Positions 1-8,676 of a stretch of DNA of 64,000 nt are shown here, piece after piece (position 1 is the stretch's first letter; the number at the start of each line of letters is the position of its first letter). Position numbers and translations under genes: made by a program. A model generated the notes under the pieces. That model was given only the letters and a program-made list of their open reading frames with translations, had not been told where the DNA came from and made no database searches. Source of the stretch: Bordetella genomosp. 1 (GTDB lineage Bacteria; Pseudomonadota; Gammaproteobacteria; Burkholderiales; Burkholderiaceae_B); NCBI RefSeq assembly GCF_002261335.1, contig NZ_NEVL01000003.1:372001-436000 (forward strand), in the 5' to 3' direction.

Positions 1-520
1 CGGGATGGTCGAGGCTGCCTTCGGCCTCGTGATGCTCGAGCACCTCGCGCACCTCGGCCGGCAGCGCGGCGCGCAGCGTGCGGGCGGCCTCGATCCAGAG
101 CGGCAGGGCGGCCAGCGTGTTGCACAAGGACAGCGAGACCACCTGCGGCGCCTGCGTGGCCGCGATCTCGGCACCCAGCATGCCGCCCCAGGAATGGCCC
201 AGCACATGGGCGCGTCGGATGCCGAGCGCGTCCAGCACGGCGTGGAACTCGCGGATGAAGAGTTCGGGCGTCCAGTAGTCGGGCGGCGCGTCGGGACGAT
301 GGGTGGATCGGCCGCAGCCATGCTGGTCGTAGTGCACGACCGGCCGGCCGGTGCTGTCGGCCAGGGCCGCGAGGTTGCGCAGGTAGTCGTGCGCGAAGCC
401 CGGGCCGCCATGCAGCACGACGAGCGGATGCGCGCCGGCCACCGGCGTGTCCGGATGCGTGAGGCGCACCCAGGTGTGTCCGTGGTTGAACGGCACATGA
501 TGTTCAGTGATGACGGGCAA
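1..520 (-). CDS. alpha/beta hydrolase, proline iminopeptidase-like (3' end cut off by window edge)
   Basis: Reads from a TTG start at 520, preceded by a GGAGAC ribosome binding site, off the left edge, leaving about 173 N-terminal residues. The oxyanion-loop motif HGGPG is at residues 37-41 and the nucleophile elbow GHSWGG at 108-113, making Ser110 the likely catalytic serine. This combination is typical of the proline iminopeptidase / amino-acid amidase branch of alpha/beta hydrolases, which release N-terminal residues or cleave amino-acid amides in the cytoplasm. The catalytic Asp and His lie outside the window, so family-level assignment is firm but the substrate is unknown. The next gene leftward cannot be seen; the gene to the right is a separate operon on the same strand. 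Confidence 0.85.
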   Translation of the reverse strand, partial: MPVITEHHVPFNHGHTWVRLTHPDTPVAGAHPLVVLHGGPGFAHDYLRNLAALADSTGRPVVHYDQHGCGRSTHRPDAPPDYWTPELFIREFHAVLDALGIRRAHVLGHSWGGMLGAEIAATQAPQVVSLSLCNTLAALPLWIEAARTLRAALPAEVREVLEHHEAEGSLDHP

Positions 521-726
521 GGTTGTCTCCTATCCGATTGAACGTTGGCGACCGCCTGATGGGCGATCGCCGCACATCCTTTTCGGTGGGGCCTTGCGTG
601 TCAATGCGAACCTAGGGACAACGAGGGGAAGTCGCGCGGAGAATCGGACCCGCTCGAAAACTTTTCGATGCGCAGTGATTCAGGATGCGCGGAGAGGTTG
701 CGCGTGCAACGGGCCGGCGGCGCGCT

Positions 727-2403
727 TCAGGCGAGCCTGCCGTCGGCATCGTGGACCACCCGGCCGCCCACTACCGTGAGCCGGCACGACACCTCGCGCC
801 AGTCGGCCACGGGCGCGGCCAGCGGATCCTGGCTCAGCACCGCCAGGTCGGCGGCATAGCCGGGCGCGAGCGGCCCCTTCCAGTCCTCGTCGAAGGTGAG
901 CCGGGCGCCGGCCACGGTGAAGGCGTGCAGCGCGTCGCGGGGCGCGAGCGCCTGGCGCGCGCCGATGCGGCGGCCCGTGATGCGTTCCTGGCGCGCGGCC
1001 GCGACCCACAGCGTGAAGAAGGGATCGTAGGGAATGTTGTCGGTGGCCAGGGACAGCGGCAGGCCGAGCTCGAGCATGGTGGCATGCGCGACCACCGCGT
1101 CGCCGCCGTCGGGCTCGTCGAGATACGCCGCGCCGCCTTTCCACAGGAAATAGGTGGGAATGGTGGTGACCAGTACGCCGAGCGCCTTGAGCGCGGCGAG
1201 GTCGTCGCGCCGGGCGCGGGCGATGTGCTGCACCACCCAGCGGCGCGGCGCCAGCGCAAAGCGCGCATCGATCTCGCGCAGCACCGGCAGGATCTCGTGC
1301 AACTGGTCCGACACGATCACGTTCACGCGCAGGTCGTGTTCGGCGGCGAGCCAGCACAGGGCGCGAAAATCGGCCGGCGTCACGGCCTGCTCGACGAAGC
1401 CCGACCAGCCGGTGTCGGGCAGGTTGGCGCGCGCGCAGCAGGCCACGGTGGGGTCGCCGCCGTAGGCGATGTGCACCCCGCTCACGCGCAGCCAGCCGTC
1501 GCCCAGGCCACGCCCGCGCGCGGTGGCCGACCAGTCGCGCAAGGCGCGTGCGGCTTCGTCCAGGTCGCCCCAGCTCGGGCTGAGCACGAGGCCGGTGCGC
1601 ATGGTGAGCTCACCGTCCTCCCACAGTTGCCGGTACACGGCGATGGTCTCGGGCGCGCTGCCGTGGCCTTCGTAGATGCTGGTCGTGCCCTGGGCGTGAT
1701 ACAGCGCCTGCGACAGCCTGAGCGCCTTCAGGCGCTCGGCAAAGCCGAAGCGCGGCACGTCCGCCAGCAGGTCGAACTCGAGCGCCGGCCGGTTGTTGTG
1801 TTCGATGATCTGGCCCGTGAGCGCGCCCGCGGCGTCACGGCCGAGCTCGATGCCGCGGCAGCGCGCCGTGCTGTCGGGACGCAGGCCGTTGCGGGCCAGC
1901 GCCAGGCTGTTGAGCGCGGCATGGCCGGGCGGGCGGCCCCAGTTGCCGAACGGTGCCGGGATGTAGACCGGATGGTCGGGCGCCGCGGCATCCAGCTCCG
2001 CGCGGCTGGGCAGGCGGCCCTCGGCCAGCGTCGCCGGCCCGGTGAAGTAATGCGGCGGCGTGCCCACCGGCATGGTCACGATGTATTCGCCGCGGGGCGT
2101 GATGCGCGCCTGGGCCCGCACCACGTCGAGCACGTCGGCCACGCTGCGCGCGTGCGCCAGCGAGGGCCGCAGGTGCTTGAGCCCCTCGCGCTCCATGTGG
2201 GCGTGGGTGTCGTTGAATCCCGGGATGACCGCGGCGCCGTCGAGGTCGAGCGCGCGCACGCCGGCGCCGCGCAGCGCCAGCGCGGCCTCGTCATAGGCGG
2301 CCACGCGGCCGTCGCGCAGCGCGATGGCGTGGGCCTCCGGATGATCCGGGTGGAAGGTGTGGATGCGCGCGTTGTGCAGCACCAGGTCGGCCGGCGCCCG
2401 CAT
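727..2403 (-). CDS. amidohydrolase family protein (YtcJ-like, amidohydrolase_3)
   Basis: A 558-residue metal-dependent hydrolase. The metal-binding signature GFNDTHAHME is near residue 65, and later His-rich segments (VVQHIAR, ATDNIPYDP) fit the TIM-barrel amidohydrolase fold with its flanking beta-sandwich. The family hydrolyses amides, cyclic ureas or related C-N bonds; the substrate here cannot be read from sequence. The ATG overlaps the stop of the upstream permease gene by one base (TGATG), so it is translationally coupled and is the last gene of the ABC operon. It probably processes the compound that the transporter imports. Confidence 0.85.
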   Translation of the reverse strand: MRAPADLVLHNARIHTFHPDHPEAHAIALRDGRVAAYDEAALALRGAGVRALDLDGAAVIPGFNDTHAHMEREGLKHLRPSLAHARSVADVLDVVRAQARITPRGEYIVTMPVGTPPHYFTGPATLAEGRLPSRAELDAAAPDHPVYIPAPFGNWGRPPGHAALNSLALARNGLRPDSTARCRGIELGRDAAGALTGQIIEHNNRPALEFDLLADVPRFGFAERLKALRLSQALYHAQGTTSIYEGHGSAPETIAVYRQLWEDGELTMRTGLVLSPSWGDLDEAARALRDWSATARGRGLGDGWLRVSGVHIAYGGDPTVACCARANLPDTGWSGFVEQAVTPADFRALCWLAAEHDLRVNVIVSDQLHEILPVLREIDARFALAPRRWVVQHIARARRDDLAALKALGVLVTTIPTYFLWKGGAAYLDEPDGGDAVVAHATMLELGLPLSLATDNIPYDPFFTLWVAAARQERITGRRIGARQALAPRDALHAFTVAGARLTFDEDWKGPLAPGYAADLAVLSQDPLAAPVADWREVSCRLTVVGGRVVHDADGRLA

Positions 2404-3278
2404 CACGACACGCTCTGGTACCACGGGAACAGCCGCTTGACGGCCCACACGAAGAGGCGGTCGGCGATGAAGCCGAAGGCACCGAGCAGCACCAGGCCGA
2501 TGAACATGATCTCGACCTGGAACAGCTGGTGGCCCAGCGACATCATGTAGGCGATGCCATGGGTGGAGCCGGACAGCTCGGCCGCGACCAGCACGATCAG
2601 CGAAACCGCGATGGCCTGGCGCACGCCGGCCAGGATGAAGGGCAGGGCGGCGGGCAGAATCACCAGGAACAGCGTGCGCACGCGGCCGGCGCCCAGGGCG
2701 GCGGCGGAGCGCAGATAGACGATGTGGGTATCGCGGATGCCGATGAAGGTGGTGATCCAGATCGGGAAGAACGCGCCCCAGGCGATCAGGGCGACCTTGG
2801 GCAGCTCGCCGATGCCGAACCACAGTACCGCCAGCGGCACCACGGCCAGCGACGGCACCGAGCGAAAGCCGTGCAGCACCGGCTCGCTGAGGTGGTGCAG
2901 CGTCTCGATGCGCGCGGTGAGAAAGCCCGCCGTGATGCCGAGCACCAGGGCAATGGAGAAGCCGCCCGCCGCGCGCGCCAGGCTGGCGCCGATGTGGTGG
3001 GCGAGCTCGCCGGACGCGATCAGGGGCAGGGCGGCCTGCAGCACGCGCGATGGCGGCGGGAACAAGGCCGGGTTCATCCAGGGCAGCAGGTGCGGGATGG
3101 CCTCCCAGGCCGCGAGAAACAGCACGATGCCGGCGACGTTCAGCCACAGCCGGCGGTGGCGGCGGGCGCGCTCGCGCCGCAGATGCTCGCGCTGGAAGCG
3201 TGCGGCCACCGGGTTGGTGCCAGGCGCGGCGGGCGTGGCGGCCGCGGGATCGTCGCGGTCCAGGATCAGCGTGCTCAT
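2403..3278 (-). CDS. ABC transporter permease, SsuC/TauC/NrtB family
   Basis: A 291-residue inner-membrane permease with a hydrophilic N-terminal tail of about 45 residues, then roughly six membrane segments. An EAA-type cytoplasmic loop (around ALGAGRVRTLFLVILP) is the contact point for the ATPase. I chose the ATG at 3278 because it overlaps the ATPase stop as ATGA, a standard coupled junction. The family imports nitrate, sulfonates, taurine, thiamine precursors or aromatic acids. The permease sits between its ATPase and an amidohydrolase in one operon, so an amide- or ring-containing organic compound is a reasonable guess at the substrate. Confidence 0.9.
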   Translation of the reverse strand: MSTLILDRDDPAAATPAAPGTNPVAARFQREHLRRERARRHRRLWLNVAGIVLFLAAWEAIPHLLPWMNPALFPPPSRVLQAALPLIASGELAHHIGASLARAAGGFSIALVLGITAGFLTARIETLHHLSEPVLHGFRSVPSLAVVPLAVLWFGIGELPKVALIAWGAFFPIWITTFIGIRDTHIVYLRSAAALGAGRVRTLFLVILPAALPFILAGVRQAIAVSLIVLVAAELSGSTHGIAYMMSLGHQLFQVEIMFIGLVLLGAFGFIADRLFVWAVKRLFPWYQSVS

Positions 3279-4045
3279 GCGGCGTGCCTGTGGGTGCCGG
3301 CCGCAAGCGCGGCCTCGATCTGGTTGTAGTAGCGCGCGAACTCGAGCGAGCCGCGCTGGCGCGGGTAAGGCAGGTCGATGGCGATGTCGGCCGCGAGCGT
3401 GCCGGGGTGCGGCGCCATGACGACGGCGCGCTGCGCCAGGAAGATCGCCTCGTCGATGTTGTGCGTGACGAACAGCACCGACACGCCGGTTTCCTGCCAC
3501 AGGCGCAGCAGGTCCTGCTGCAGCGTGGCGCGCGTCATGGCGTCCACGGCCGCGAAGGGCTCGTCCATCAGCAGCACCTTCGGTTCGACCACCAGCGACC
3601 GCGCCACCGCGATGCGCTGGCGCATGCCGCCCGAGAGCTCATGCGGATAGCGTTCGGCCGCGTGGGCGAGGCCGACCCGGCGCAGCGCGGCGAGCGCCCG
3701 CTCGCGGCGTTCGCCGGCCGGCACCGATTGCGCGCGCAACCCGAACTCCACGTTCTGGCGCGCGGTCATCCACGGAAACAGCGCGTATTCCTGGAACACC
3801 ACGCCGCGCTCGGGCCCGGGCCGCGTCACGGCCGCGCCGTGGAAGGCCACCGTGCCCTCGGTGGGCTGCAGAAAGCCTGCCAGCAGGTGCAACAGCGTGG
3901 TCTTGCCGCAGCCGGACGGGCCGATGAGACAGACGAACTCGCCGGCCTGCACCTGCAGCGACACGTCGTGCAGCGCCTGCGCGGGGGCATCGCCCCGGGT
4001 CGCGAAGAACTGCGAGACCCGGTCGAACTCGATCAGCGCGGCCAT
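3275..4045 (-). CDS. ABC transporter ATP-binding protein, SsuB/TauB/NrtD family
   Basis: A 256-residue nucleotide-binding subunit. The Walker A motif GPSGCGKT is at residues 42-49, a Q-loop follows, the signature LSGGMRQR lies near 136, and Walker B LLMDEPF near 158, followed by the switch histidine in FVTHNIDEA. All catalytic elements are intact. The gene begins three bases after the binding-protein stop and overlaps the permease start by four bases, so the three transporter genes form one transcription unit. It powers uptake of the same unidentified substrate. Confidence 0.92.
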   Translation of the reverse strand: MAALIEFDRVSQFFATRGDAPAQALHDVSLQVQAGEFVCLIGPSGCGKTTLLHLLAGFLQPTEGTVAFHGAAVTRPGPERGVVFQEYALFPWMTARQNVEFGLRAQSVPAGERRERALAALRRVGLAHAAERYPHELSGGMRQRIAVARSLVVEPKVLLMDEPFAAVDAMTRATLQQDLLRLWQETGVSVLFVTHNIDEAIFLAQRAVVMAPHPGTLAADIAIDLPYPRQRGSLEFARYYNQIEAALAAGTHRHAA

Positions 4046-4048
4046 GGT

Positions 4049-5101
4049 TCAGGACAGCGTGACGCGCTCGGGCGCGGCGGCGGCGAGGGGCGCGTCCTTG
4101 ATCGCGGCGCGGAACAGAGTGCGCAGATCCCCGGCCGGCTTGGGCGAGAGCTTGTTGTCGATCGCCCATTGCGCCTGCACGACCAGGTCTTCGATGAAGC
4201 TGTCGTCGAAACCGACCTTGAACTCGAACACCGAGGTGGCCTGCTTGACCTCGGCCGGCGTGCTGCGGATGCGCGCGGCGATCAGTTCGGGCCAGGCCGG
4301 ATCCTGCGCAATGCGCTTTTCCGCGTCGAGCAGGGCGGCGATGGCGTCGCGCACCAGCGGTCCGCGATTGTCCAGGGTGTTCTGGTTCACCAGCAGCAAC
4401 TGATGGCTGCGGAAAAACTTCTCGTAGCCGGTCTGGGTGAGGAAATAGGCCTTGCCGCCGCTCTGGCGCAAGGCGGCGTTGCCGGCCTGCGCGGTCCAGG
4501 AGAAGGCATCGATGTCGCCCCGCACCAGCGCGCCGATCAGGTCGGTGGGCGCCAGGTTGACCTGGGTCACGTCGCGCTGGCCCAGGCCGGCAAAATCCAG
4601 ATAGCGCGCCAGCGCGTACTGGCCGGAGGTGCCGGCTGGCGTGCCGACCTTCTTGCCCTTCAGGCTGGCGGGATCGTCGGCCTTGATACCGCTGCCCTCG
4701 CGCGCCACGATCTTCATGTCGTAGGAGTAGCGCGAGAAGTTGGCCAGGACGCCGGGCTTGAGGCCCTGCAGCACCGCGAACACGAAGGGCGTGTCGGTGG
4801 TGGTGGAGAAATTGGCGGAGCCGGCCAGCAGGGCCTGCATCGAGTCGCGGCCGGTGGGGAAGTCCAGCACCTTCAGGTCGACGTTGCGGTCTTTCCAGTA
4901 GCCGGCGCTCTCGGCCACGAATGGCAGGGCCCAGGTATAGCCGGCGCTGCCCGAGGCCAGCACGGCCTGCTCGCGGGCCTGGGCCAGCACGGCGCGCGGC
5001 AGCGACACGCCGGCCACCCCGGCGGTTGCGGCCACGCCGATGTTGAAGAGCAGACGCCGCCGCGCGGTGTCGATGGTGGCCAGTTTCTTGAACGAACTCA
5101 T
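4049..5101 (-). CDS. ABC transporter substrate-binding protein, NMT1/SsuA-like, Tat-type signal
   Basis: A 350-residue periplasmic binding protein and first gene of the ABC operon. The start at 5101 gives an N-terminus with the twin-arginine-like motif TARRRLLF, a hydrophobic stretch and a probable cleavage after VLAQA; an upstream in-frame extension to 5245 lacks these features. The body (YTWALPFVAESAGYWKDRNV onward) is typical of the NMT1/SsuA/TauA fold that binds sulfonates, nitrate or pyrimidine precursors. It is divergent from a flavin monooxygenase gene, an arrangement often seen where imported organosulfur or chelate compounds are oxidised. Confidence 0.88.
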   Translation of the reverse strand: MSSFKKLATIDTARRRLLFNIGVAATAGVAGVSLPRAVLAQAREQAVLASGSAGYTWALPFVAESAGYWKDRNVDLKVLDFPTGRDSMQALLAGSANFSTTTDTPFVFAVLQGLKPGVLANFSRYSYDMKIVAREGSGIKADDPASLKGKKVGTPAGTSGQYALARYLDFAGLGQRDVTQVNLAPTDLIGALVRGDIDAFSWTAQAGNAALRQSGGKAYFLTQTGYEKFFRSHQLLLVNQNTLDNRGPLVRDAIAALLDAEKRIAQDPAWPELIAARIRSTPAEVKQATSVFEFKVGFDDSFIEDLVVQAQWAIDNKLSPKPAGDLRTLFRAAIKDAPLAAAAPERVTLS

Positions 5102-5179
5102 GCTGCGTGATCCGAAGTGAGGGGTGTCATAGCTTGCGGTCATGCTAGGGGCGGCTCGTTGCGCGCACAAAGAATATCT

Positions 5180-5220
5180 CGGCATATGCTTGGGGCCGGT
5201 CGGCGCATACCGATATGCCG
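5180..5220. promoter_or_regulatory. inverted-repeat operator candidate in the divergent ABC/monooxygenase promoter region
   Basis: The arms CGGCATAT (5180-5187) and ATATGCCG (5213-5220) are perfect inverse copies 25 bases apart, and a third related half-site TCGGCGCATAC lies between them at 5200-5210. The block sits midway in the 184-base gap between the binding-protein start and the monooxygenase start. It could let one regulator control both directions. No regulator gene adjoins it. Confidence 0.45.
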
Positions 5221-5285
5221 AAAGCGTCGTTCGCGCGCGCCCCACGCGGGACTATGGTGATGGCCTGCAACCCTGGGGCCGCCTC

Positions 5286-6611
5286 ATGCCCGCGCAACGT
5301 CAACTCAGGCTGGGCGCCTTCATGCGCCCGGTCAGCATCCACACCGGCGCCTGGCGCTATCCGGGCGCCCAACGCGACGCCAACTTCAATTACCCGGCGC
5401 TGCGGCGCTATGCGCAGACGCTGGAGCGGGCGCGGTTCGACGCCTTCTTCATGGCCGACCACCTGGCGCTGCTCAACATGCCGATCGAGGCGCTCAAGCG
5501 CAGCCACACGGCGACGTCGTTCGAGCCCTTCACGCTGCTGTCGGCGCTGAGCCAGGCCACCGAGCGCATCGGCCTGGTGGCCACGGCCTCCACGACCTTC
5601 GACGAACCCTTCCACGTGGCGCGGCGCTTCGCCTCGCTCGACCACCTGAGCGCGGGCCGGGCGGGCTGGAACATCGTGACCACGGCCAATCCGGACGCGG
5701 CACTCAACTTCGGCCGCACCGAACAGCCCGACCACGCGCTGCGCTACGCGCGGGCCCGCGAGTTCTACGACGTGGTGACCGGCCTGTGGGACAGCTGGGC
5801 CGACGACGCCTTCGTGCGCGACGCCGACAGTGGCGTGTACTTCGATCCGGCCAGGCTGCACACGCTCGATCACCGCGGCGAGCACCTGTCGGTGAAGGGC
5901 CCGCTGCACATCGCCCGGCCGGTGCAGGGCTGGCCGGTCATCGTGCAGGCGGGCGCGTCAGAACCTGGCCGCCAGCTCGCGGCCGAGACGGCCGAGGTGA
6001 TCTTCGCGGCGCAGCCGACGCTGGCCGATGGACGGGCCTTCTATGCCGACGTGAAGGGGCGCATGGATCGTCTGGGCCGCAATCGCGACCATCTGAAGAT
6101 CCTGCCCGGCGCGCTGGTGGTGGTGGGCGAGACGGCCGAGGCGGCCCGCGCGATCCGGGCGCGGCTGGACAGCCTGGTGCACGAACAGAGCGCGATCGCG
6201 TCGCTGTCCATCGCGCTGGGCTGCGACGCCAGCCGTTTCGATCCGGACGGCAGGCTGCCGCCGATCCCGGAAACCAACGCGAGCAAGAGCAGCCGCGAAC
6301 GCGTCTTGCGGCTTGCCGAGGAAGAGGGGCTGACCGTGCGGCAGCTGGCGCAGCGGCTCGGCGGCTACGGCGGGCTGGCGTTCGTGGGCACCGCTCGCCA
6401 GATCGCCGACCAGATGCAGCAGTGGCTGGAACAAGAGGGCGCCGACGGCTTCAACGTGATGTTCCCGTGGCTGCCGGGCGGGCTCGACGCGTTCGTGGCG
6501 GACGTCATCCCGGAGCTTCAGGGCCGGGGGCTGTTCCGGCGCGAGTACGAAGGCAGCACGCTGCGCGAACATCTCGGCCTGCCGCGGCCGGAGAACCGCC
6601 ACTTTCGCTGA
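5286..6611 (+). CDS. flavin-dependent monooxygenase, NtaA/SnaA/DszA family (luciferase-like)
   Basis: A 441-residue bacterial-luciferase-fold enzyme. Family hallmarks include FMADHLA near residue 57, the AGWNIVTTANPDAALNFG segment, and VQAGASEPGRQLAAETAEVIF, which forms the FMNH2 and substrate pocket in this subgroup. Members oxidise nitrilotriacetate, dibenzothiophene sulfones, alkyl sulfides or pristinamycin precursors with a separate flavin reductase supplying FMNH2; no reductase gene is adjacent. The ATG at 5286 was preferred over an upstream start at 5142 because conserved sequence begins just after it. The gene is divergent from an ABC importer, so the imported compound may be its substrate. 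Confidence 0.88.
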   Translation: MPAQRQLRLGAFMRPVSIHTGAWRYPGAQRDANFNYPALRRYAQTLERARFDAFFMADHLALLNMPIEALKRSHTATSFEPFTLLSALSQATERIGLVATASTTFDEPFHVARRFASLDHLSAGRAGWNIVTTANPDAALNFGRTEQPDHALRYARAREFYDVVTGLWDSWADDAFVRDADSGVYFDPARLHTLDHRGEHLSVKGPLHIARPVQGWPVIVQAGASEPGRQLAAETAEVIFAAQPTLADGRAFYADVKGRMDRLGRNRDHLKILPGALVVVGETAEAARAIRARLDSLVHEQSAIASLSIALGCDASRFDPDGRLPPIPETNASKSSRERVLRLAEEEGLTVRQLAQRLGGYGGLAFVGTARQIADQMQQWLEQEGADGFNVMFPWLPGGLDAFVADVIPELQGRGLFRREYEGSTLREHLGLPRPENRHFR

Positions 6612-6629
6612 GCGGGCGGGTGCCCGCTC
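6610..6629. terminator. GC hairpin between convergent genes
   Basis: A perfect 8-bp stem (GAGCGGGC / GCCCGCTC) with a 4-base loop starts on the last bases of the monooxygenase gene and lies just before the convergent LprI-like gene end. There is no T-run on either side, so this is a weak or Rho-assisted terminator candidate. Confidence 0.4.
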
Positions 6630-6636
6630 GCAAGCG

Positions 6637-7302
6637 TCACTTCACCGGCAGGTAGCTGCCTTCGAGAAAACCGTTGAAGCCGCAATAGGGCCGGTTGCCG
6701 CCTTCGCCGCCGGGCGAGACTTCCTCGACGACCAGCGCATCGCCCTGGCGGCGGAAACGGACCGTCCAGCCCTCGTTGTCGGCGCTGTCGGCCAGCGTGC
6801 CGACGCCGTCCTTGAGCGTGAGCGGGCCTTCCACGTCGCAGAGCCAGCGTGCGTTGTGCGGCTGCGCGCCGTTGGCATGGGCGTGCAGCGTGCCGTCGGC
6901 GGCACGCGTGATCGTCACGCCGCCGATGAGGTTGGCCCACTCGCCCTCCAGGCCGGGGCGCGGCGCGTGCGAAAAGCGCTGCAGGAAGGCATCGCGCTGC
7001 TTCAGGCGGTCGGCCAGCTCTTCCTTGGGCGTGTCGTAGTTGAACGGCCGCTCGAAGGCCGCGTCGCGGCTGCCGATGAAGTAGCGCTGGTCCTGCGCCA
7101 GCGCGGCGGCGGCGGACGTGTCGAAGGCCTTGCGGGCCGCCTGGTAATGGCGCGCGATGCTGGCGTCGCGCTCGGCCAGGGCCGGGTCGGCGCAGATGGC
7201 CTTCTCGACCGCGCTGCGCGCCTTGGCGCAATCGAACGACGGCGCGGCCGCGCAGGAGGCGCCTGCGCTCAGCAGCAGGGCGGCGGACAACAGATGCTTC
7301 AT
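6637..7302 (-). CDS. secreted LprI/DUF1311-like protein
   Basis: A 221-residue exported protein. Residues 1-20 form a Sec signal peptide ending near CAAA. The next stretch, SFDCAKARSAVEKAICADP, is the hallmark of the lysozyme-inhibitor LprI N-terminal (DUF1311) family, with paired cysteines. The C-terminal half, with further cysteines (WLCDVEG, YCGFNG), is not a family I recognise. The ATG overlaps the stop of the upstream SMI1/ankyrin gene (ATGA), so the two are translationally coupled. A role in lysozyme resistance is known for some relatives but is not shown here. Confidence 0.8.
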   Translation of the reverse strand: MKHLLSAALLLSAGASCAAAPSFDCAKARSAVEKAICADPALAERDASIARHYQAARKAFDTSAAAALAQDQRYFIGSRDAAFERPFNYDTPKEELADRLKQRDAFLQRFSHAPRPGLEGEWANLIGGVTITRAADGTLHAHANGAQPHNARWLCDVEGPLTLKDGVGTLADSADNEGWTVRFRRQGDALVVEEVSPGGEGGNRPYCGFNGFLEGSYLPVK

Positions 7303-8528
7303 GGTTGGAACTCCCGTAGACGGGCGATGCGTTCGGCCAGGCCGTCGGCGCCCAGATAATGGCCGAGCTTGCCGCGCTTCACCTTGGCCAGCGCGTCTTC
7401 GTAGTCGGCCAGCAGCGTGTCGCGCGCGGCCACGTAGTCCGCGCCCAGGTCTTGCGGCGCGGCGCCGAGGATGGCGCGGGCCGACGCCTCCGAGCCGCAG
7501 GCCACGCAGCGGGCCACGCCCTTGCCATCGGCCACCGCGCCGCGCGCGAGCAGCAGCGCCACCAGCGCGGGATCGGGCTCGCGGTCGATGCGGTGGATCG
7601 CATCGTCGATGACGGGCGAACCGGCCTCGACCAGCGCGCGCGCGGCGCGCCAGGCCTGGCGCATCAGCGCCACTTCCAGCGGCAGCGCGCTGCCGCGCAG
7701 GGGGCCGTCCAGCGCCACGCCCTGACCGGCCAGCTGGCGTACCAGGCCGGCATCGTCGGTCTTGATCGCATGGTCCAGCGCAATGTGGGCGAGGCGCGGC
7801 TGCGCCGCGATCGTGTTGGCGGCCAGCGGCGCGCGCCAGTCGAGCATGGCCGCGCGATAGAAGACCACCAGGCGGTCGGCGAGTTCGCGCGCCAGGCCAT
7901 GGCCGTCGACGCGCTCGTCGAGGTACTCGAGCAGCCGCACGCCCGCGCTGTCGAGGTCGTCTTCGGGGTCGGTTTCCAGGCACAGGGCCGCGAATGCGGC
8001 GTACAGGTCGGGCGCCACCGTGGCGACGGCGTCCTGCTGCAGCGCGTGGGTCCAGCCGGGAAGACCCTGTTTCCAGGCCACCACGCTGCCCGCCTGCGGA
8101 CCGCCGTTGACGACGACGTAGATGCGATCGCAATACTCGAAGCCGCCGATGGGCAGGTAGTGCAGCTTGCCGTCCCAGGGCGTGCCTTCGTCGTGGGCGG
8201 CCGCTTCGGCGCATTCCTGCTCGTGCTCGATCCAGCCGGCCAGGTCGCGGTAGTGGTCGCTGCCGTCGTAGAACAGCTCGGCCCAGCTCAGGGCTTCCTC
8301 GTTGCCGTCCATCGTGGCGTGCAGGTCATAGGCCAGCTCGCCGCCGGCGGTCAGGCGCCAGAGGTCGAGCAGGGCGGGCGGCAGCGGTCCGGCGCAGAGC
8401 GCCTCGATCTGCGCGATCCGGGCCGGGTCCAGGGGCGGCTGCACGTCGATCAGCACGCGGCCGGCAAACAGGGCGATGCCGTGTTCGCGCAGCACGCGCA
8501 GCTCGTCAGGGGAAAAGGCGTCGCTCAT
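7299..8528 (-). CDS. SMI1/KNR4-type N-terminal domain with C-terminal ankyrin-like repeats
   Basis: A 409-residue cytoplasmic protein. The first 190 residues resemble the SMI1/KNR4 (SUKH) fold: LPPALLDLWRLTAGG near 45, an acidic middle, then LPIGGFEYCDRIYVVVNG. From about residue 225 the sequence changes to short helical repeats (PRLAHIALDHAIKTDDAGLV, LPLEVALMRQAWRAARALVEAG, DPALVALLLARGA) typical of ankyrin-like units. SUKH domains are common in bacterial immunity proteins, but no toxin gene is beside this one. It is coupled to a secreted LprI-like gene. Domain calls are by eye and the function is unknown. Confidence 0.75.
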   Translation of the reverse strand: MSDAFSPDELRVLREHGIALFAGRVLIDVQPPLDPARIAQIEALCAGPLPPALLDLWRLTAGGELAYDLHATMDGNEEALSWAELFYDGSDHYRDLAGWIEHEQECAEAAAHDEGTPWDGKLHYLPIGGFEYCDRIYVVVNGGPQAGSVVAWKQGLPGWTHALQQDAVATVAPDLYAAFAALCLETDPEDDLDSAGVRLLEYLDERVDGHGLARELADRLVVFYRAAMLDWRAPLAANTIAAQPRLAHIALDHAIKTDDAGLVRQLAGQGVALDGPLRGSALPLEVALMRQAWRAARALVEAGSPVIDDAIHRIDREPDPALVALLLARGAVADGKGVARCVACGSEASARAILGAAPQDLGADYVAARDTLLADYEDALAKVKRGKLGHYLGADGLAERIARLREFQP

Positions 8529-8676
8529 GAATGCTTCTGATGAGAGAGGAGGGAACCGCGCGCGGCGCGGCTTGCGGCTGGGAGCATAAGGGCTCGGGCC
8601 CGCGCGTGGCGCGCCAATCCGTGCCCAAATGCAAATGCCTGCAAGCAGCCATGTCGCGGGCGGGCGCGGCAGGCGT

